DNA of 64,000 bases from Diphasiastrum complanatum (GCA_029204225.1 MU832044.1:1-64000); one strand, 5' to 3'; numbered from the stretch's first letter, positions 43,560-54,096 are shown. Notes: generated from the sequence alone by a model not told the origin. Made by a program: numbers and translations.

Positions 43560-44880
43560 CTCAATGCCCCAATTATGATCACTCAATGAGCAATGTTGAG
43601 TAATTAGGACTAAAGTTGAGTTGTCTCACCTGTAAGCACTGCATTACATGAATGTCCTAAACTCGCAATAACTTGATCACTCAATGGACAATCTCAAGCA
43701 ACAAGGGCCAACATGCAATATCTCAAGTGATAGACAATAATTTTGAGCTATATTGCATAATAGGGGTCAATTCCATCGAGTGGTCAAATTGACCACTCGA
43801 TGAGCTAAGTCGAGTGATGAGGACCAGATTTGAAGTTTCTCACATATAACAATCAAATTCAAAAGAATTTGAGTGATAAACATCAATATTTTAGCTATAT
43901 TGAGTGATAACGACCAATTCCATCCACGAGGGATCAAACTCAAGCAATATGCATGTCCTAATCTTGAGGTTAGCCAAGTTCGATCTCTTCATCAATTATG
44001 TCAAGTGCTAAGGAAAAAATCATAGTGTAGGAATAAAAGTCAAACCATGTTGAGCAAAGAGACATCAAATTTGAGCTACTTAGATGTCGTAAAGTTGAGA
44101 TTCCTCTAATTCAATCACCTAATAGAAAATCTCGAGTGATAAGGTCCAAAATTGACTTATCTATGATGATGGACATCAAATTTGAGTTATTTCGTGTGAT
44201 AGGGGTAAACCCCATCAAGAAGGGGACGAATTCGATCAATCTTAATATACTAGATTTGAAACTAGTTGAGTGTAAGGACTTGATCAACCATGTCGAGTGA
44301 TAAACACCAAAATTACACGTTAGGCATCAAATTTGGGCTATTCTGAGTGATAGGTACCAAATTCAAGCTATTTCAATGTGTTGAAGTCAATATTCTATTG
44401 GTTTCATCACTCGATGGACAATCTCGAGTGATAAAGGCCAAAAATGCAACTATCTTGAATGATAGATAGCAAATTTGAGCTATATGATGTGATAATATCA
44501 AATGTCAACAATAACTAGTGCACAAAATATACTAGATTTGAAACTAGTTGAGTCTAATCACTTGATGAGCCATGTTGGGTGATAAGCAAAATAATTATAC
44601 ATTAGGCATCAAATTTAGACTTTTCCAAATGATAGGCAACAAATTTAATCTATTTGGATGAAATTCCTCAAAATTGATTATTCTATGAGAAGCCTCAGGT
44701 GAGAAGTGCCAAAATGGGGCTTCTTACATTGATAGACATCAAGTTTGAGGTATCTCATGTGATGCTGGTCAATTATGATTACTCAATGGGCTATGTCAAG
44801 TGATAGGGACCAAAATAGAGTTGTTTCACTTGTAAGTACCAAATTCAAATTACTTGAATTTACTAAACTCATGATTTTGA
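43560..44880. repeat. Degenerate satellite-like array, about 25-35-bp unit
   Basis: Variants of GAGTGATA, GGACCAAA, CATCAAATTTGAGCTAT and CACTCGATGGACAAT recur dozens of times in the same orientation over 1.3 kb, with a looser higher-order period of a few hundred bases. All frames are closed. It looks like an old, diverged tandem array. Confidence 0.7.
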
Positions 44881-45729
44881 AGATTTAGATGATTATTAAA
44901 AATGACAAATGAGTATTAATTATGTTTTGATTTGATATAAGACAAGTAGATGATTTGATATTGTTGTTTCCCAATTATAGACGAGATTAAAAATACTATT
45001 AGTTACTCAAAAGTATCTTGCCACTGTCATAACGACATGACCCTTGCTTAGTTTCCTAAATAGCTAAAAAGAAATCACACTTCTATTTCATAGCTTGCTT
45101 GCATGTGCTTCTTTTCTTCGTGAATTAGACAAGGTCATTTCGTTCAAGCAAATTGACATTGGTGAGGTATTTGAATGTTTTAGTGATAAATATATTTGTG
45201 GATCTAGATATATTTGTCTGTACATCAATTTTAGGTGTATATTTTGATAAGTGTATTTGTCAATATCACATGCATAAATTAAATTTAACATTCTTGTTGA
45301 AAAATTACAGATAAAATTTAATCGTTGATTAGCGAATATGTCTTCTGATGAGGAAATGTCTTGAAACAGGTATATTTATTAAATGTACAATAGATATTAT
45401 TTACTTAACATTAAATTGGATTTGCAACATTGTGTGTTGAATATAACTTTTTTTTTTTCTACGATTGTTTAAAGCACGACGCCTCCAGAAGATAGCAAAA
45501 AGTTAAAGAAATATGCAATATTATTACAAAATAACATCACAAAAAAGAGCACAAATGCTTGATCAAAGACTTAGTGGAACATCTTTGTCATCAAGTTTTG
45601 GTGCCCAGCCTCGACTCAAATCGAAGGTACTATATATTTATTTGTTTAAAACTTAAGAGTGTATTTATACACATATAAATCATCATGTAACATAAGCTAA
45701 TCATTCTTGTAGTTGTGAAATGAAATTAG
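44881..45729. other. No confident gene; possible small upstream exons
   Basis: AT-rich. A stretch near 45,477-45,570 reads T-P-P-E-D-S-K-K-L-K-K-Y with an open frame, and GTACTA near 45,628 could be a donor. It may belong with the exon that follows, but I cannot establish this. Confidence 0.3.
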
Positions 45730-45867
45730 CATCAAGAGAGGTACAATGAAAAGATATATTGCGAGTGCAAACAATGCAAAGGATTGAAAATTCGACAAAG
45801 ACGAATAGTGGCACAACATATGTGGAAGTTTGGAAAGCACATTGAAGAGCCCGATGTGGTTTTGGAG
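45730..45867 (+). CDS. Exon with C-x-C-x2-C-x-G finger, transposon-type
   Basis: Bounded by an AG acceptor (GAAATTAG) and a GT donor (GAG then GTATAT), it is open for 46 codons in phase 0. Its core is Y-C-E-C-K-Q-C-K-G followed by I-V-A-Q-H-M-W-K-F-G-K-H. The spacing C-x-C-x2-C-x-G ... H-x3-(Y/F)-G is typical of the N-terminal finger in CACTA and related plant transposon proteins that also carry DUF7869-like regions. The finger is complete, but no catalytic domain follows within several kb. Confidence 0.45.
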
Positions 45868-46025
45868 GTATATTTCGACTATTTAGTACTTTTTCTTATC
45901 ATACACATTTATCATATTTAAAAAAAAAAAAACTAATGCTTGTATAATGTTTCACTCTTGCAGAATAATACTTGGTGTGAATGTCTAAAAGTTGATTGGC
46001 AATATCAAAATCAAACTCTATAAGT

Positions 46026-46098
46026 TTGGCATGTATCTCTGGAGATTTGCCACATGTGGCAGTGCCATGCGTGGCAAATCTCTAGAGATACATGCCAA
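46026..46098. repeat. Hairpin with 27-28-bp arms (TGCCA/TGGCA-rich)
   Basis: TTGGCATGTATCTCTGGAGA... pairs with ...TCTAGAGATACATGCCAA with one mismatch and an 18-nt loop that itself contains GCCACATGTGGC. GCCATGCGTGGC and GCCACGCATGGC words continue to 46,360, so the hairpin is part of a larger palindromic patch, probably a MITE. Confidence 0.8.
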
Positions 46099-46360
46099 CC
46101 ATGTGTGGCACTTCCATGCGTGGCTCTACCATTCCAGGATATTTTGGCACTTAGTTTTTGAATTTTGGTTTAAAAAAAAATTGTGGCAATGCCACACAAA
46201 AATATTTTTTTACCCCCAGCTTGGATTTCATCTGTAGGGTCTCAGAAATTTTTTTGACATGAATGTGCCACGCATGGCCATGCCAAAAACAATTGTCAAA
46301 ATTTCAACTAAGCATCAAGTTCTCGTGGTAGTGTCGTGTGGCAAAACGCCCATATTTTAG

Positions 46361-48005
46361 TTGTGACCATTGGAGTTAGGTTGCTAATGAGGCATTAATT
46401 GGCATAACTTTAACTAATTTTTATTTGAGCATGAATAACTAAATCCCTACTACATATAAGACACCCTTCCTAATCATTACCTTTATATGTGAAACTGCTT
46501 TAAATACTAGAGAAATTTTACACCCTATTATTTTATAAAGGGTTTATGTTATGTGTTATGTATTGCAATATTTTAGATCCTCACTTCTTCATTAAATTTT
46601 CTTGGATAAATGTTATTGGCATCTTCATAAGCATGGCATACATACCTCTAGATAAATTTTTATTCATTCCATGTTTGCAAATGAGGTGCTCTCTAACCAA
46701 CCCTTTTCAAATGCCCTACTTATAAACTTCTTGATTATTTTATCATTCATGCTAGTTTGTTTAAATGTGTGTGCTTGTATGTAACCTTGTCATTTGAGTT
46801 AGATCGAAATTGGAGTTTTGTTCACTATGCATAAGCCGATCAATTTGATATGCTTAATGACTAATTGATTATTATCTAATAGTTGTTTATTTGGCGAGGG
46901 TATAAGCTTATGGTATCATGAAGATTTCCTATGTGTGAGCCACAAATGCTCATTCTTGTTAGCTTTACAAATTTGAGCTTGTAAGTGCTTGATAGTATAT
47001 TAGCCTAGCTAGATGTTGGAAAAGGGATTTTCTCAGGTTGAGCCATGTTGCTCATGTGATCTAATTGTGTACAAGTTGAATGGAAAATGAGTCAGCTAGT
47101 AAAGAATGTGGTAGATTTTTCATGTGAACATTGTGTTTGTGTAATACCTTTTGTTGTCAAACTTGAGTGTGAGTCAAGTGATTTGTTATTGTGCTTGAGT
47201 GTGACTCGAGTATGTGGTAGCAAGAGCATGCATGACATATTTATTGGCACTCCAAAGATTGCTACATATCTTATGTTTTACACTTCTATCACATTTGAGC
47301 TTAAGGGAGGGTATTCAAAATTAGATTTTGATCCATGTGAGATCTAATGTGGTATTGTATAGTACTTGATTTATAATTGTTGCTATTGACTTTTCTGTAG
47401 CTAGCTACGTGGACTATCCAGTTAGCCACTCATAGAGAATTTAGGTGTGTAATATGTTTTTATGGCATTTTCTATGCTCAAGGGCATGTCCTAAGTTTAT
47501 TAGTGATTTAGGGATCTACAAGGCCTCTTTAGTTGGATAGGTGCCAATTTAGCTAGCCACTTTGAGAGCTTGAGTGCTTGAGATATGGTGATTGTGGTGT
47601 GATTTTCATGTTGCACTAGATTCCATAGATTTTCGGAATTCTTATCAATCAAGTCCTTGCTACATGCCATTTCAATTTTGAAAAGCCAATGAATTTATGC
47701 ACTAATCACCATGCATCAACGTTGTGTATTTGTCAACATATTTTGTTAAAGATACATGCACCTTTCCAAAAAAATACAATTTTGAGTATGAGAAGTTCCC
47801 TTACATCAAGGAGATTTGATCACTCAATTGTGTTGAAAATTCCTCCCTAGCCCTTTTTCACATTGTTTCATAAAGGTGTAATTAAATACCACTCTTCACA
47901 TAATGTGGCTACAAGCCTTATCTCACAACCCTCCACCCTCTATATGATACTCACATTTTTTTTATATGTAAAAAATTTTCCAAGGCCAAATCCATTCGTG
48001 GTCAG

Positions 48006-48043
<38 letters not shown>

Positions 48044-49000
48044 AATAAAAGTGCCTACTACTTATAAAAAAACATCATGTTTTTTAGAATTTGCAAATTT
48101 TCCTTTCACAATTTTCTCCTTCATCTATTCATTTCCAAGTTACCAACTGGTTGTGCAATGCTAGCCTGTGGTTTATATCCATCTTAGACTTACATACCAA
48201 GATCATGAGTATACCTGACTAAAATGAAACAATTTCAAAACTTGCAATACCTGGACTTAGATGGTATCAAAAAATAATTAATACCTCAATACCTGAACAT
48301 AATTGGTATAAAATTTTTTGATACTTGCCTAGCATTGGTTGCAACCTGAGGTGAATTTTCTTTTCTTTTTTTATCTCCCCTCTACTCCTCTTTAATGAGA
48401 CTGATAAGCTTGTGTCTCTTTAAGTTCTATCGCTTTCATGTATTTTGTAAAAAGTCCTTAATCTACGGTCAGTTTTCTTCGAGAGAAAAAATAAAAATTT
48501 TGACCTACACAAGTATAGGAGAATGCCTATGTAGCTAGTGCTACTAATAAGCTCTCTACATGGATAGGAGTATGTCTATGCTATAGGAGATCATTATCTA
48601 TGTAGATTATCTATGTTTCTCTTTGTAGCTTTTGTTGTGGAATATTAAGCTATCAATATCATATGCTAAGCTAATATGTCATTGCTTGGTGCACAGTTTA
48701 AACTACAAACTACTTTTTTGAATCATCTGAGATGAAAATCTCTTTTTTTTAATCTGTTTTTAGCATTTGAATTATTTCCTTCACTATAGTCAAAGCTTGT
48801 CTTTATCTCAAAGATGTAAAATATTCATCTTGTCCATATCTCACCATCCCTTCTAAGATCACCTTGTCTCCATCTCCCCACGCATTCTCACAACAAGTTA
48901 CAACTTTAGTATTCTAGTATTTAGTATGTTATCTACTCCGATGGTGACTAATTATGCCACATTGCCAATCATTGTTAATAATTTCTGAACATCTGCTGAA
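46361..49000. other. No gene recognised; contains a (TA)n tract
   Basis: About 2.6 kb of AT-rich sequence with only short unrelated frames. A (TA)16-like microsatellite occupies about 48,009-48,040. The last 200 bp before 49.0 kb grade into the promoter of the next gene. Confidence 0.45.
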
Positions 49001-49009
49001 CTGTCAGTA

Positions 49010-49503
49010 AACCTGGCTGCTGGCCCCACGCTGTCGTAGCAAAGGCCGGCAATCACTTGGACTGGCCTTCTCCTGATCCGCCATCGCCATAGCTCCATCC
49101 ATGTCAAGCTTTCAACACCCCTCTCATCTCCTCAGACTCCTCAAGCCTTTTGCTTCATACTATAACCCCTTCTTCTGTCAGTTCTGCTGCTTCGAGGTTT
49201 TGATTTGGAAGAAGCTTGCTACTGCCATTCTGTTTAAGAGCTGCAACTTCTTATGCTTCAAGATCAACCATTACCTTTCTCAGTTCTTTGTCAGCAGCAC
49301 AAAAGCACACCTCTAAGAAAGAGTCCCTCGAGCAAACCATAATAGTTCTTATCTTTTCTATATTCAAATCAAAATCTGTTTGTCTCATCTTATTATCTAG
49401 TATATATCTGATTTTTTCCTCTTTCATAGATTGGCAATAAAGGCCTGGGAATTGCACTCTGGAGCAACAGATTCTACCAGGTTAGGACTTGAAAACGGGC
49501 CAG
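49010..49503 (+). promoter_or_regulatory. Promoter and 5' UTR of paralogue copy 1
   Basis: This region aligns with the region upstream of copy 2 (from about 61,740), in the blocks CCATCGCCATAGCT, GCTTCATACT, GATTTGGAAGAAG-TTGCT, TCTTTGTCAGCAGCAC and AATAAAGGCCTGG. The position that is CTATATAAGAG in copy 2 reads TCTGTTTAAGAG here (49229-49240), so the TATA box is degraded. An AG (TTTCATAG, 49,431) matched by TTGATTAG in copy 2 may end a 5' UTR intron. Confidence 0.55.
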
Positions 49504-50019
49504 ATGGCTTTGCCGTATGCCGAGCAGAGAACTGGGAAACCAGCTGAAACACAAACACAGCGACGCAGCAGCTGGAAATCATTCCAAACCTCCATAAAGA
49601 AGTATCTTCAGAAAATGTCGCCAATTCAGTTCTTGTCGATGGTCACGGAATGCTACATTTATTCAGTAACGGCAACTGCTAAACATGTGCCGGATGGTAG
49701 CCTTATACTCGGACAACACATGATGTACGCGCGTCAGCCGAATGGCAGCTGGCTGGGATGGCACAGAGAAGAAGACGATCCATTTCGCAAGCCGATTTTG
49801 CTCGGCAAAATGGATGGGTCACTTACACGAAGTGCCAGTTACGCTGGGACAACAAACAAGATTGATAGCAGTACATTGGGAAGGAACATAGTACATGCCA
49901 GTGTATATGGCCGAGCTTCCGATCTTAATCGACGAGCGCTCCTTTATTTTCCAAAACCGCGCTCTCAGTTACACACGAAGAGTGACAAAGAGAGTACTTC
50001 TTTATGCTTCCATGAGTGA
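49504..50019 (+). CDS. Unrecognised small basic protein, paralogue copy 1
   Basis: 171 residues from the ATG at 49504. The frame opens five codons earlier only with TTG, and copy 2 starts at the equivalent ATG. Conserved between copies: Y-A-E-Q-R-T-G, S-S-W-K-S-F-Q-T-S, S-P-I near residue 40, V-T-E-C-Y, D-G-S-L-I and R-E-E-D-D. Further on are R-S-A-S-Y-A-G-T, I-D-S-S, G-R and H-A-S-V-Y. The protein is rich in S, R and K, with no signal peptide, membrane segment or known domain. R-S-A-S-Y and R-S-S-W-K resemble basophilic kinase sites. The two copies lose alignment after S-D-L-N because of a one-base indel. Copy 1 therefore ends in a different, longer C-terminus. The conserved amino acids despite diverged DNA suggest that the gene was or is under selection. 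I do not know its function. Confidence 0.7.
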   Translation: MALPYAEQRTGKPAETQTQRRSSWKSFQTSIKKYLQKMSPIQFLSMVTECYIYSVTATAKHVPDGSLILGQHMMYARQPNGSWLGWHREEDDPFRKPILLGKMDGSLTRSASYAGTTNKIDSSTLGRNIVHASVYGRASDLNRRALLYFPKPRSQLHTKSDKESTSLCFHE

Positions 50020-50143
50020 TGCAAATTTCGACCATGAGTCTACAACTTCCAGCCACATAATCAATTCCCATGTAAAAGCATTGGTGATGCTCGAGTCCAA
50101 GAGAGCGAGATCATGCCACTGCCCGTCAAGGAGATGACCAGCT

Positions 50144-50405
50144 ATGCGACCAGGATAACATCTTTAGAATTGTATCGATCTCAAGTCTATGTTTCAATGT
50201 TTGTCCATGCGACCAGGATAACATCTTTAGAATCGTATCAATCTCAACTGTATGTTTCAATGTTTGGCTATGCGACCAGGATAACATCTTTAGAATTGTA
50301 TCAATCTCAACAATATGTTTGAATGTTTGTCTAGACTCTATGCGATCAGGATAACATGTTTAGAATTGTATCAAAATCAACTCTATGCTACAATGTTTGT
50401 CCATG
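50144..50405 (+). repeat. 63-bp minisatellite in the 3' region of copy 1
   Basis: Four units starting ATGCGACCAGGATAACAT at 50144, 50207, 50270 and 50340 (periods 63, 63, 70). Copy 2 has a single equivalent (CTGACCAAGATAACATG, about 62,896). The 70-codon frame 50113-50322 with repeated A-T-R-I-T-S-L-E exists because 63 is a multiple of three. I regard it as 3' UTR. Confidence 0.85.
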
Positions 50406-50748
50406 TAGATTATCTGATTTTATTTTAGGAGATAAGTGCTTTGAGATGTGATAGAACTTTATCTCTAAAAGCTATATTGCTTTGTTGTGGTGCCATTTAT
50501 GTGGGTGTACACTTTTTTCAATGTGAGTCCATGGGCCATCCTCTTTCTATTAATTCAATATCCATCACGGGAATCATAAGGACAAGAAGAAGAATATGGC
50601 TTATATCACTAATGCCTTGCCTTTCTATCTCATTATGTATGGAATGATTGTTTATTGTTTATGTTTTTCTATTTCATCTTGTATAAATTTGTTGTAAATA
50701 TATACAAACAATCCTGAATTTTTCCTTTTGGTTTTAAAGAATAAGCTT

Positions 50749-51006
50749 AGATCATTTCAACTGTATATGAATGAGTTTTCTCCTATCCGAAATTTGTACT
50801 TTGGATATAATATTGCAATTTCTGATTGGCGAGGGATGACTCGCGCAGAATTGAATGCTATTCAAAATGATCTTGGCAGGCAACTTCGGCACATCTCAAA
50901 AACAGGAGTGTGCCTCACTGATGGCCCAATCTCCATTGATATTGTGTTGAAAATCCTCGAGAGAGAGATCCTTGACACACCAACCATTACAACAACTGAT
51001 TCACAG
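50749..51006 (+). CDS. Internal exon of an unrecognised gene
   Basis: An acceptor-like TAAGCTTAG precedes the exon, and CAG/GTTTGC ends it in phase 0. The peptide has L-Y-M-N-E-F-S-P-I-R-N-L-Y, W-R-G-M-T-R-A-E-L-N-A-I-Q-N-D-L-G and G-P-I-S-I-D-I-V-L-K-I-L-E. These are two amphipathic helices with mixed charge. The M-T-x-x-E-L-x-x-x-x-x-x-L pattern is faintly like a MADS K-region, but too weak to call. The next exon continues in frame 91 bp later. It follows the 3' end of paralogue copy 1 by 0.3 kb and could share or follow its transcript. Confidence 0.5.
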
Positions 51007-51097
51007 GTTTGCAATTTGCAACAACTCTAAATTACGTTACGTTATGCATGCAAATTCTTGTGCGTCTAAATATTCATTGCATACTGACAAATAGCAG

Positions 51098-51154
51098 CCC
51101 ATGGATCTCCAAATTTTGCAACAAACAACTCACCCACCATCTTCCAGCATTGAG
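51098..51154 (+). CDS. Next exon of the same unrecognised gene
   Basis: Bounded by ATAGCAG and GAG/GTATGC, it has 19 codons in phase 0 at both ends. It reads P-M-D-L-Q-I-L-Q-Q-T-T-H-P-P-S-S-S-I-E. The short 91-bp intron between, with correct borders and matching phase, is the strongest sign that both are real exons. No further exon was identified downstream. Confidence 0.5.
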
Positions 51155-51942
51155 GTATGCATGCAAAACTATAATCTATGTTCTTCAAGGGGTCAATAAT
51201 TAGTGGTATTCTTAGATGATATAGTCGTCTACTGTGAAAACTTAAGGAAATAGAGAATTCAATAGTAGGAGGTATTTATCTGGAAATGGTTGCAGATTGG
51301 ACACTATATTTGGATATAGGATGGTCAAATAGTCCTTTTGATTTTCTGATGGTTGGATCTTAAAGCAAAGGGCTTTCTTGGAGATAGAACTGGTGGTATG
51401 AGACATCAGTGATTTCAAAGAGGAAATTCTTGTGTGATAATGATCTGTACGCTGGTGGTTAGTCTTTACATTAATAGTAATGCTAACAGTTGAAACCATT
51501 GGTTAAAACTTGTTTAGGGTATTTATTTATACAGGATAAATCGATTCCATGTCAATCTATCAATAAACCTCTTGCTGCCCAATCTGAATCAAACTATCCA
51601 AACCATTATGGACTCATGCAAATCATTCATCTTAAAAAAATAGATTTGAAAAGAAAGCAGATCATTCTACTTCAAACAAAAAATTTCAAGGCTTCAGAAA
51701 ATAAGAATGAATTCCACACTAATTCACAACATCTCTAACAAAATCAAACAAGGAGAAGAGCACTCTACCACCAAGTTTGAAAAGCATGCTTCCAACAAGA
51801 ATTAATGAATCCAAACTCAATTTTTCTTGAAAAAACAGCACTCCATCCGGGATATGATTCCAAGTGCAATCCAATTCCGATTTGATGTAGAATTTCTCTC
51901 CATCTCATCCAAAACCGCATCTTAGTCGGGCTCTGATACTAA
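51155..51942 (-). other. No gene; possible leader of an LTR element
   Basis: AT-rich. The minus frame 51242-51499 has no signature. The last 20 bp before 51943 hold a primer-binding-like GGGCTCTGATACTA (minus strand). Confidence 0.35.
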
Positions 51943-52400
51943 TGTAAAGACCACTAGGGACAATCCCCTAAGATGAGGATAGGAAAACACAAGAGAGAAT
52001 GTGGAGCAAAACCACCCAACCAATCCTAGATCCCTCATGGAGAATCCTTCTGGATCTAGCCCCCAAGCCATGCCAATGTGACAGCAAGAGGAGAAGAACT
52101 CATTAGGTAACCTAGACCAAGTCATCGACGGAATAATCACTACCTCAATATATAGAGAGTAGGATCCTATGCATGACCACATGCAATCCCCATGTAGATC
52201 AACTATAAATAGGTTATAGTTCTAATGCATATCTCCTGCCTATATCAGTCACATATACATGCACTACTGCATATGTCTCAATTAGAGTGTCTGGGTCCTC
52301 TCAAGGTCATTAGTCACCAAAAGGCCTCAATGTGAAATAAAGTATAGCGGTCTACCATATTAGGACTATTCCAGGTCCTTAACTGAATATGGCCGCAACA
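51943..52400 (-). mobile_element. LTR, minus strand, next to a degenerate primer binding site
   Basis: From TGTAAAGACCACTAGG to GGCCGCAACA (TG...CA, 458 bp). The sequence abutting its left border, CTCTGATACTA, is one base from the complement of the tRNA-Met site. No partner LTR or coding part was found to the left, so it is a truncated element. Confidence 0.5.
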
Positions 52401-53109
52401 CAAAGCAAGGGCGCCGAGGTGAAGGATGGAGCTTCAAGTTCAAAGTGCAAAGGCAAGAAGGACAAATGATCCAAGGAAAGGCATTTCCTTTGTGGAAAGA
52501 TGCATGAGGCTTGGAGTCTCACAAGGACTTACAAGATTTGTCTTCAAAAGTCCATCGCCACACATTTCAAACCCTTTGAAGTTTTTCATTTGGAAGTGCA
52601 TTGTTTGGTTCAAGATGCAAAGTTAGATGTCACTTTCATTAATGTCACTTGGATTTATTTCATGTCCTTGGAATGCATTTTGTTTGGAACTTTAGATAAG
52701 TTCAAAGTTATTGTTATGATCCAAGAGAAACCAAGCAAGATTAAGGAGGACCAATCACAAAATGAAAATAGTTCCATTTATGCTCTCATGACATCTTTTG
52801 AAAAACTATTTTGCTTTGAAGAGATTTTTGTATCTCAAATGTGGATTAAGGCAATACTAGTTGAGTGTGATGCCTTAATAGATAACAAAGCATGTTTTCC
52901 TTGTAAACTTACATTAAGTATAAAGACAAGGAAATGGAAATGCCTTCATGATAACACTGTCTCAATTAATTTTGGACTTTTTAATTTATTAAGGACCATT
53001 TTCTACACATGGTACCAAAAGAGCCAGATAAGACAAACAATAAAAACATACTAATTCTTGAAGTGGGATTTTCTCAAGTTCGAATCTCATTTCAATACAA
53101 CTATAAGCC
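52401..53109 (+). other. Unrecognised ORF region
   Basis: A 184-codon plus frame (52500-53054) starts at an ATG and is preceded in another frame by F-L-C-G-K-M-H-E-A-W, reminiscent of the F-L-C-(G/D)-x-P-H-x-A zinc knuckle of Ty3/gypsy gag. The rest (F-E-V-F-H-L-E-V-H, C-F-E-E-I-F-V-S-Q-M-W) shows no domain I know. It may be a degenerate gypsy gag. Confidence 0.3.
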
Positions 53110-53870
53110 AAACAAGACAAATTTGACCGAAGCGCGCCTCGGGCGCGGGCACCAGGGCACCTCGGGTCTGTAGCGAAATTTTCCTAGCGCGATTCGCAAA
53201 AGACGCGAGTCACGAAATTTTCGTGAAGGCACGCCTTCGCGACTCGCACCTGCCGCAAAAATTTCGCGAATTGCACCTATCTTGAAATTTTTCCGACTCG
53301 CGCGAGTTGCGAAATTTTTGTGACTTGCGCCTATCGTGAAAATTTCGTGATACAGCCTGGCGCGAGTCGCATATTTTCTTGAATCACACCTTCGCAAAAT
53401 TCTCGCAACAACTTGCTAAATTCTCGCGACAACCTGCGCGCGAGTCGCGAAAATTTTGTGAAGGCAGCCGACACGTGAAATTTTTGCGATGCAGAGTCCC
53501 AACACTTTGCGAAGGCGCGATTCGCAATGCAGCCTATTGCAAGAATTTTCCCCCCTCGTCCACAATGCTTTTTTATAAATCCCCCCCACTCCCTTTGCCC
53601 AACCGCCGCGGCGGGTGGGCGGGAGTGTGGGGAACACTAATGAAAATTAACTCACGGTGGGTGGGCAACGGGGGGGGGGGTGGGGGGAATTTATAAAAAT
53701 GCCATCGAGAAATTTTCGCGAAGGCATTGCAAAATTTTCGTTAATGTTCCCCCCACTCCCGCCCACTTGCCACGACGGGTGGGCCGAAAGGGGGGGGGGG
53801 GGGGGGGGGGCAATGGAAGAATCTATAAAAATGCATTTAAAACATTAAGTTTTTTTTTAACTTCTCCCCC
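53110..53870. repeat. CpG-rich palindromic block with poly-G, copy 2
   Basis: The first 440 bp repeat short palindromes built on GCGAAATTTTCGCG and GCGAGTCGC. The following part has arms such as CCCACTCCC...GGGAGTG and GCCCAACCGCCG/CGGCGGGTGGGC (53,580-53,632). A longer inverted pair (GGGCGGGAGTGTGGGGAACA near 53,617; TGTTCCCCCCACTCCCGCCC near 53,745) spans it. A run of 21 G is at 53790-53810. Copy 1 lies at 30.8 kb. All frames here are artefacts of the repeats. Confidence 0.75.
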
Positions 53871-53880
53871 GCCCACACTA

Positions 53881-54091
53881 CTTAGCTTAGAAGATTAGAT
53901 TTAACGAAAAAGGCATGGAGAAAGCAAAAAATTTTACCATATTGTAGAAGCAAAAAAATTTGACGCAAGTAGCAATTCACTCTGATATAAGAAAGCCTAA
54001 AAATTTCAAAAGACAATGTAAATAAGCATTGTAGGGGTGTTTATTTATGTTTTTTTGTTATTGTCAAGCTCCATAAAGACTTATGGGACAA
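53881..54091. repeat. Dispersed repeat tail, copy 2
   Basis: Collinear with 31,020-31,250 (ACCATATTGTAG, AATTTCAAAAG, AATAAGCATTGTA, TTATGGGACA). It is followed at once by the TC microsatellite. Confidence 0.8.
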
Positions 54092-54094
54092 ATG

Positions 54095-54096
<2 letters not shown>

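Noticed and set aside
43560-44880. CRISPR array
   Set aside because: The repeats are degenerate, run into each other without unique spacers, and the genome is a plant.
50113-50322. 70-codon ORF with 21-residue repeats as a new gene
   Set aside because: It is in the 3' UTR position of copy 1, and copy 2 has no equivalent frame. Kept only as a finding about the minisatellite.
50749-51154. MADS K-region assignment
   Set aside because: Only a vague helix pattern is shared; no MADS domain is nearby.
53101-53898. Several G/P/R-rich ORFs in the CpG-rich block
   Set aside because: Overlapping frames on both strands in a palindromic repeat; no domain.
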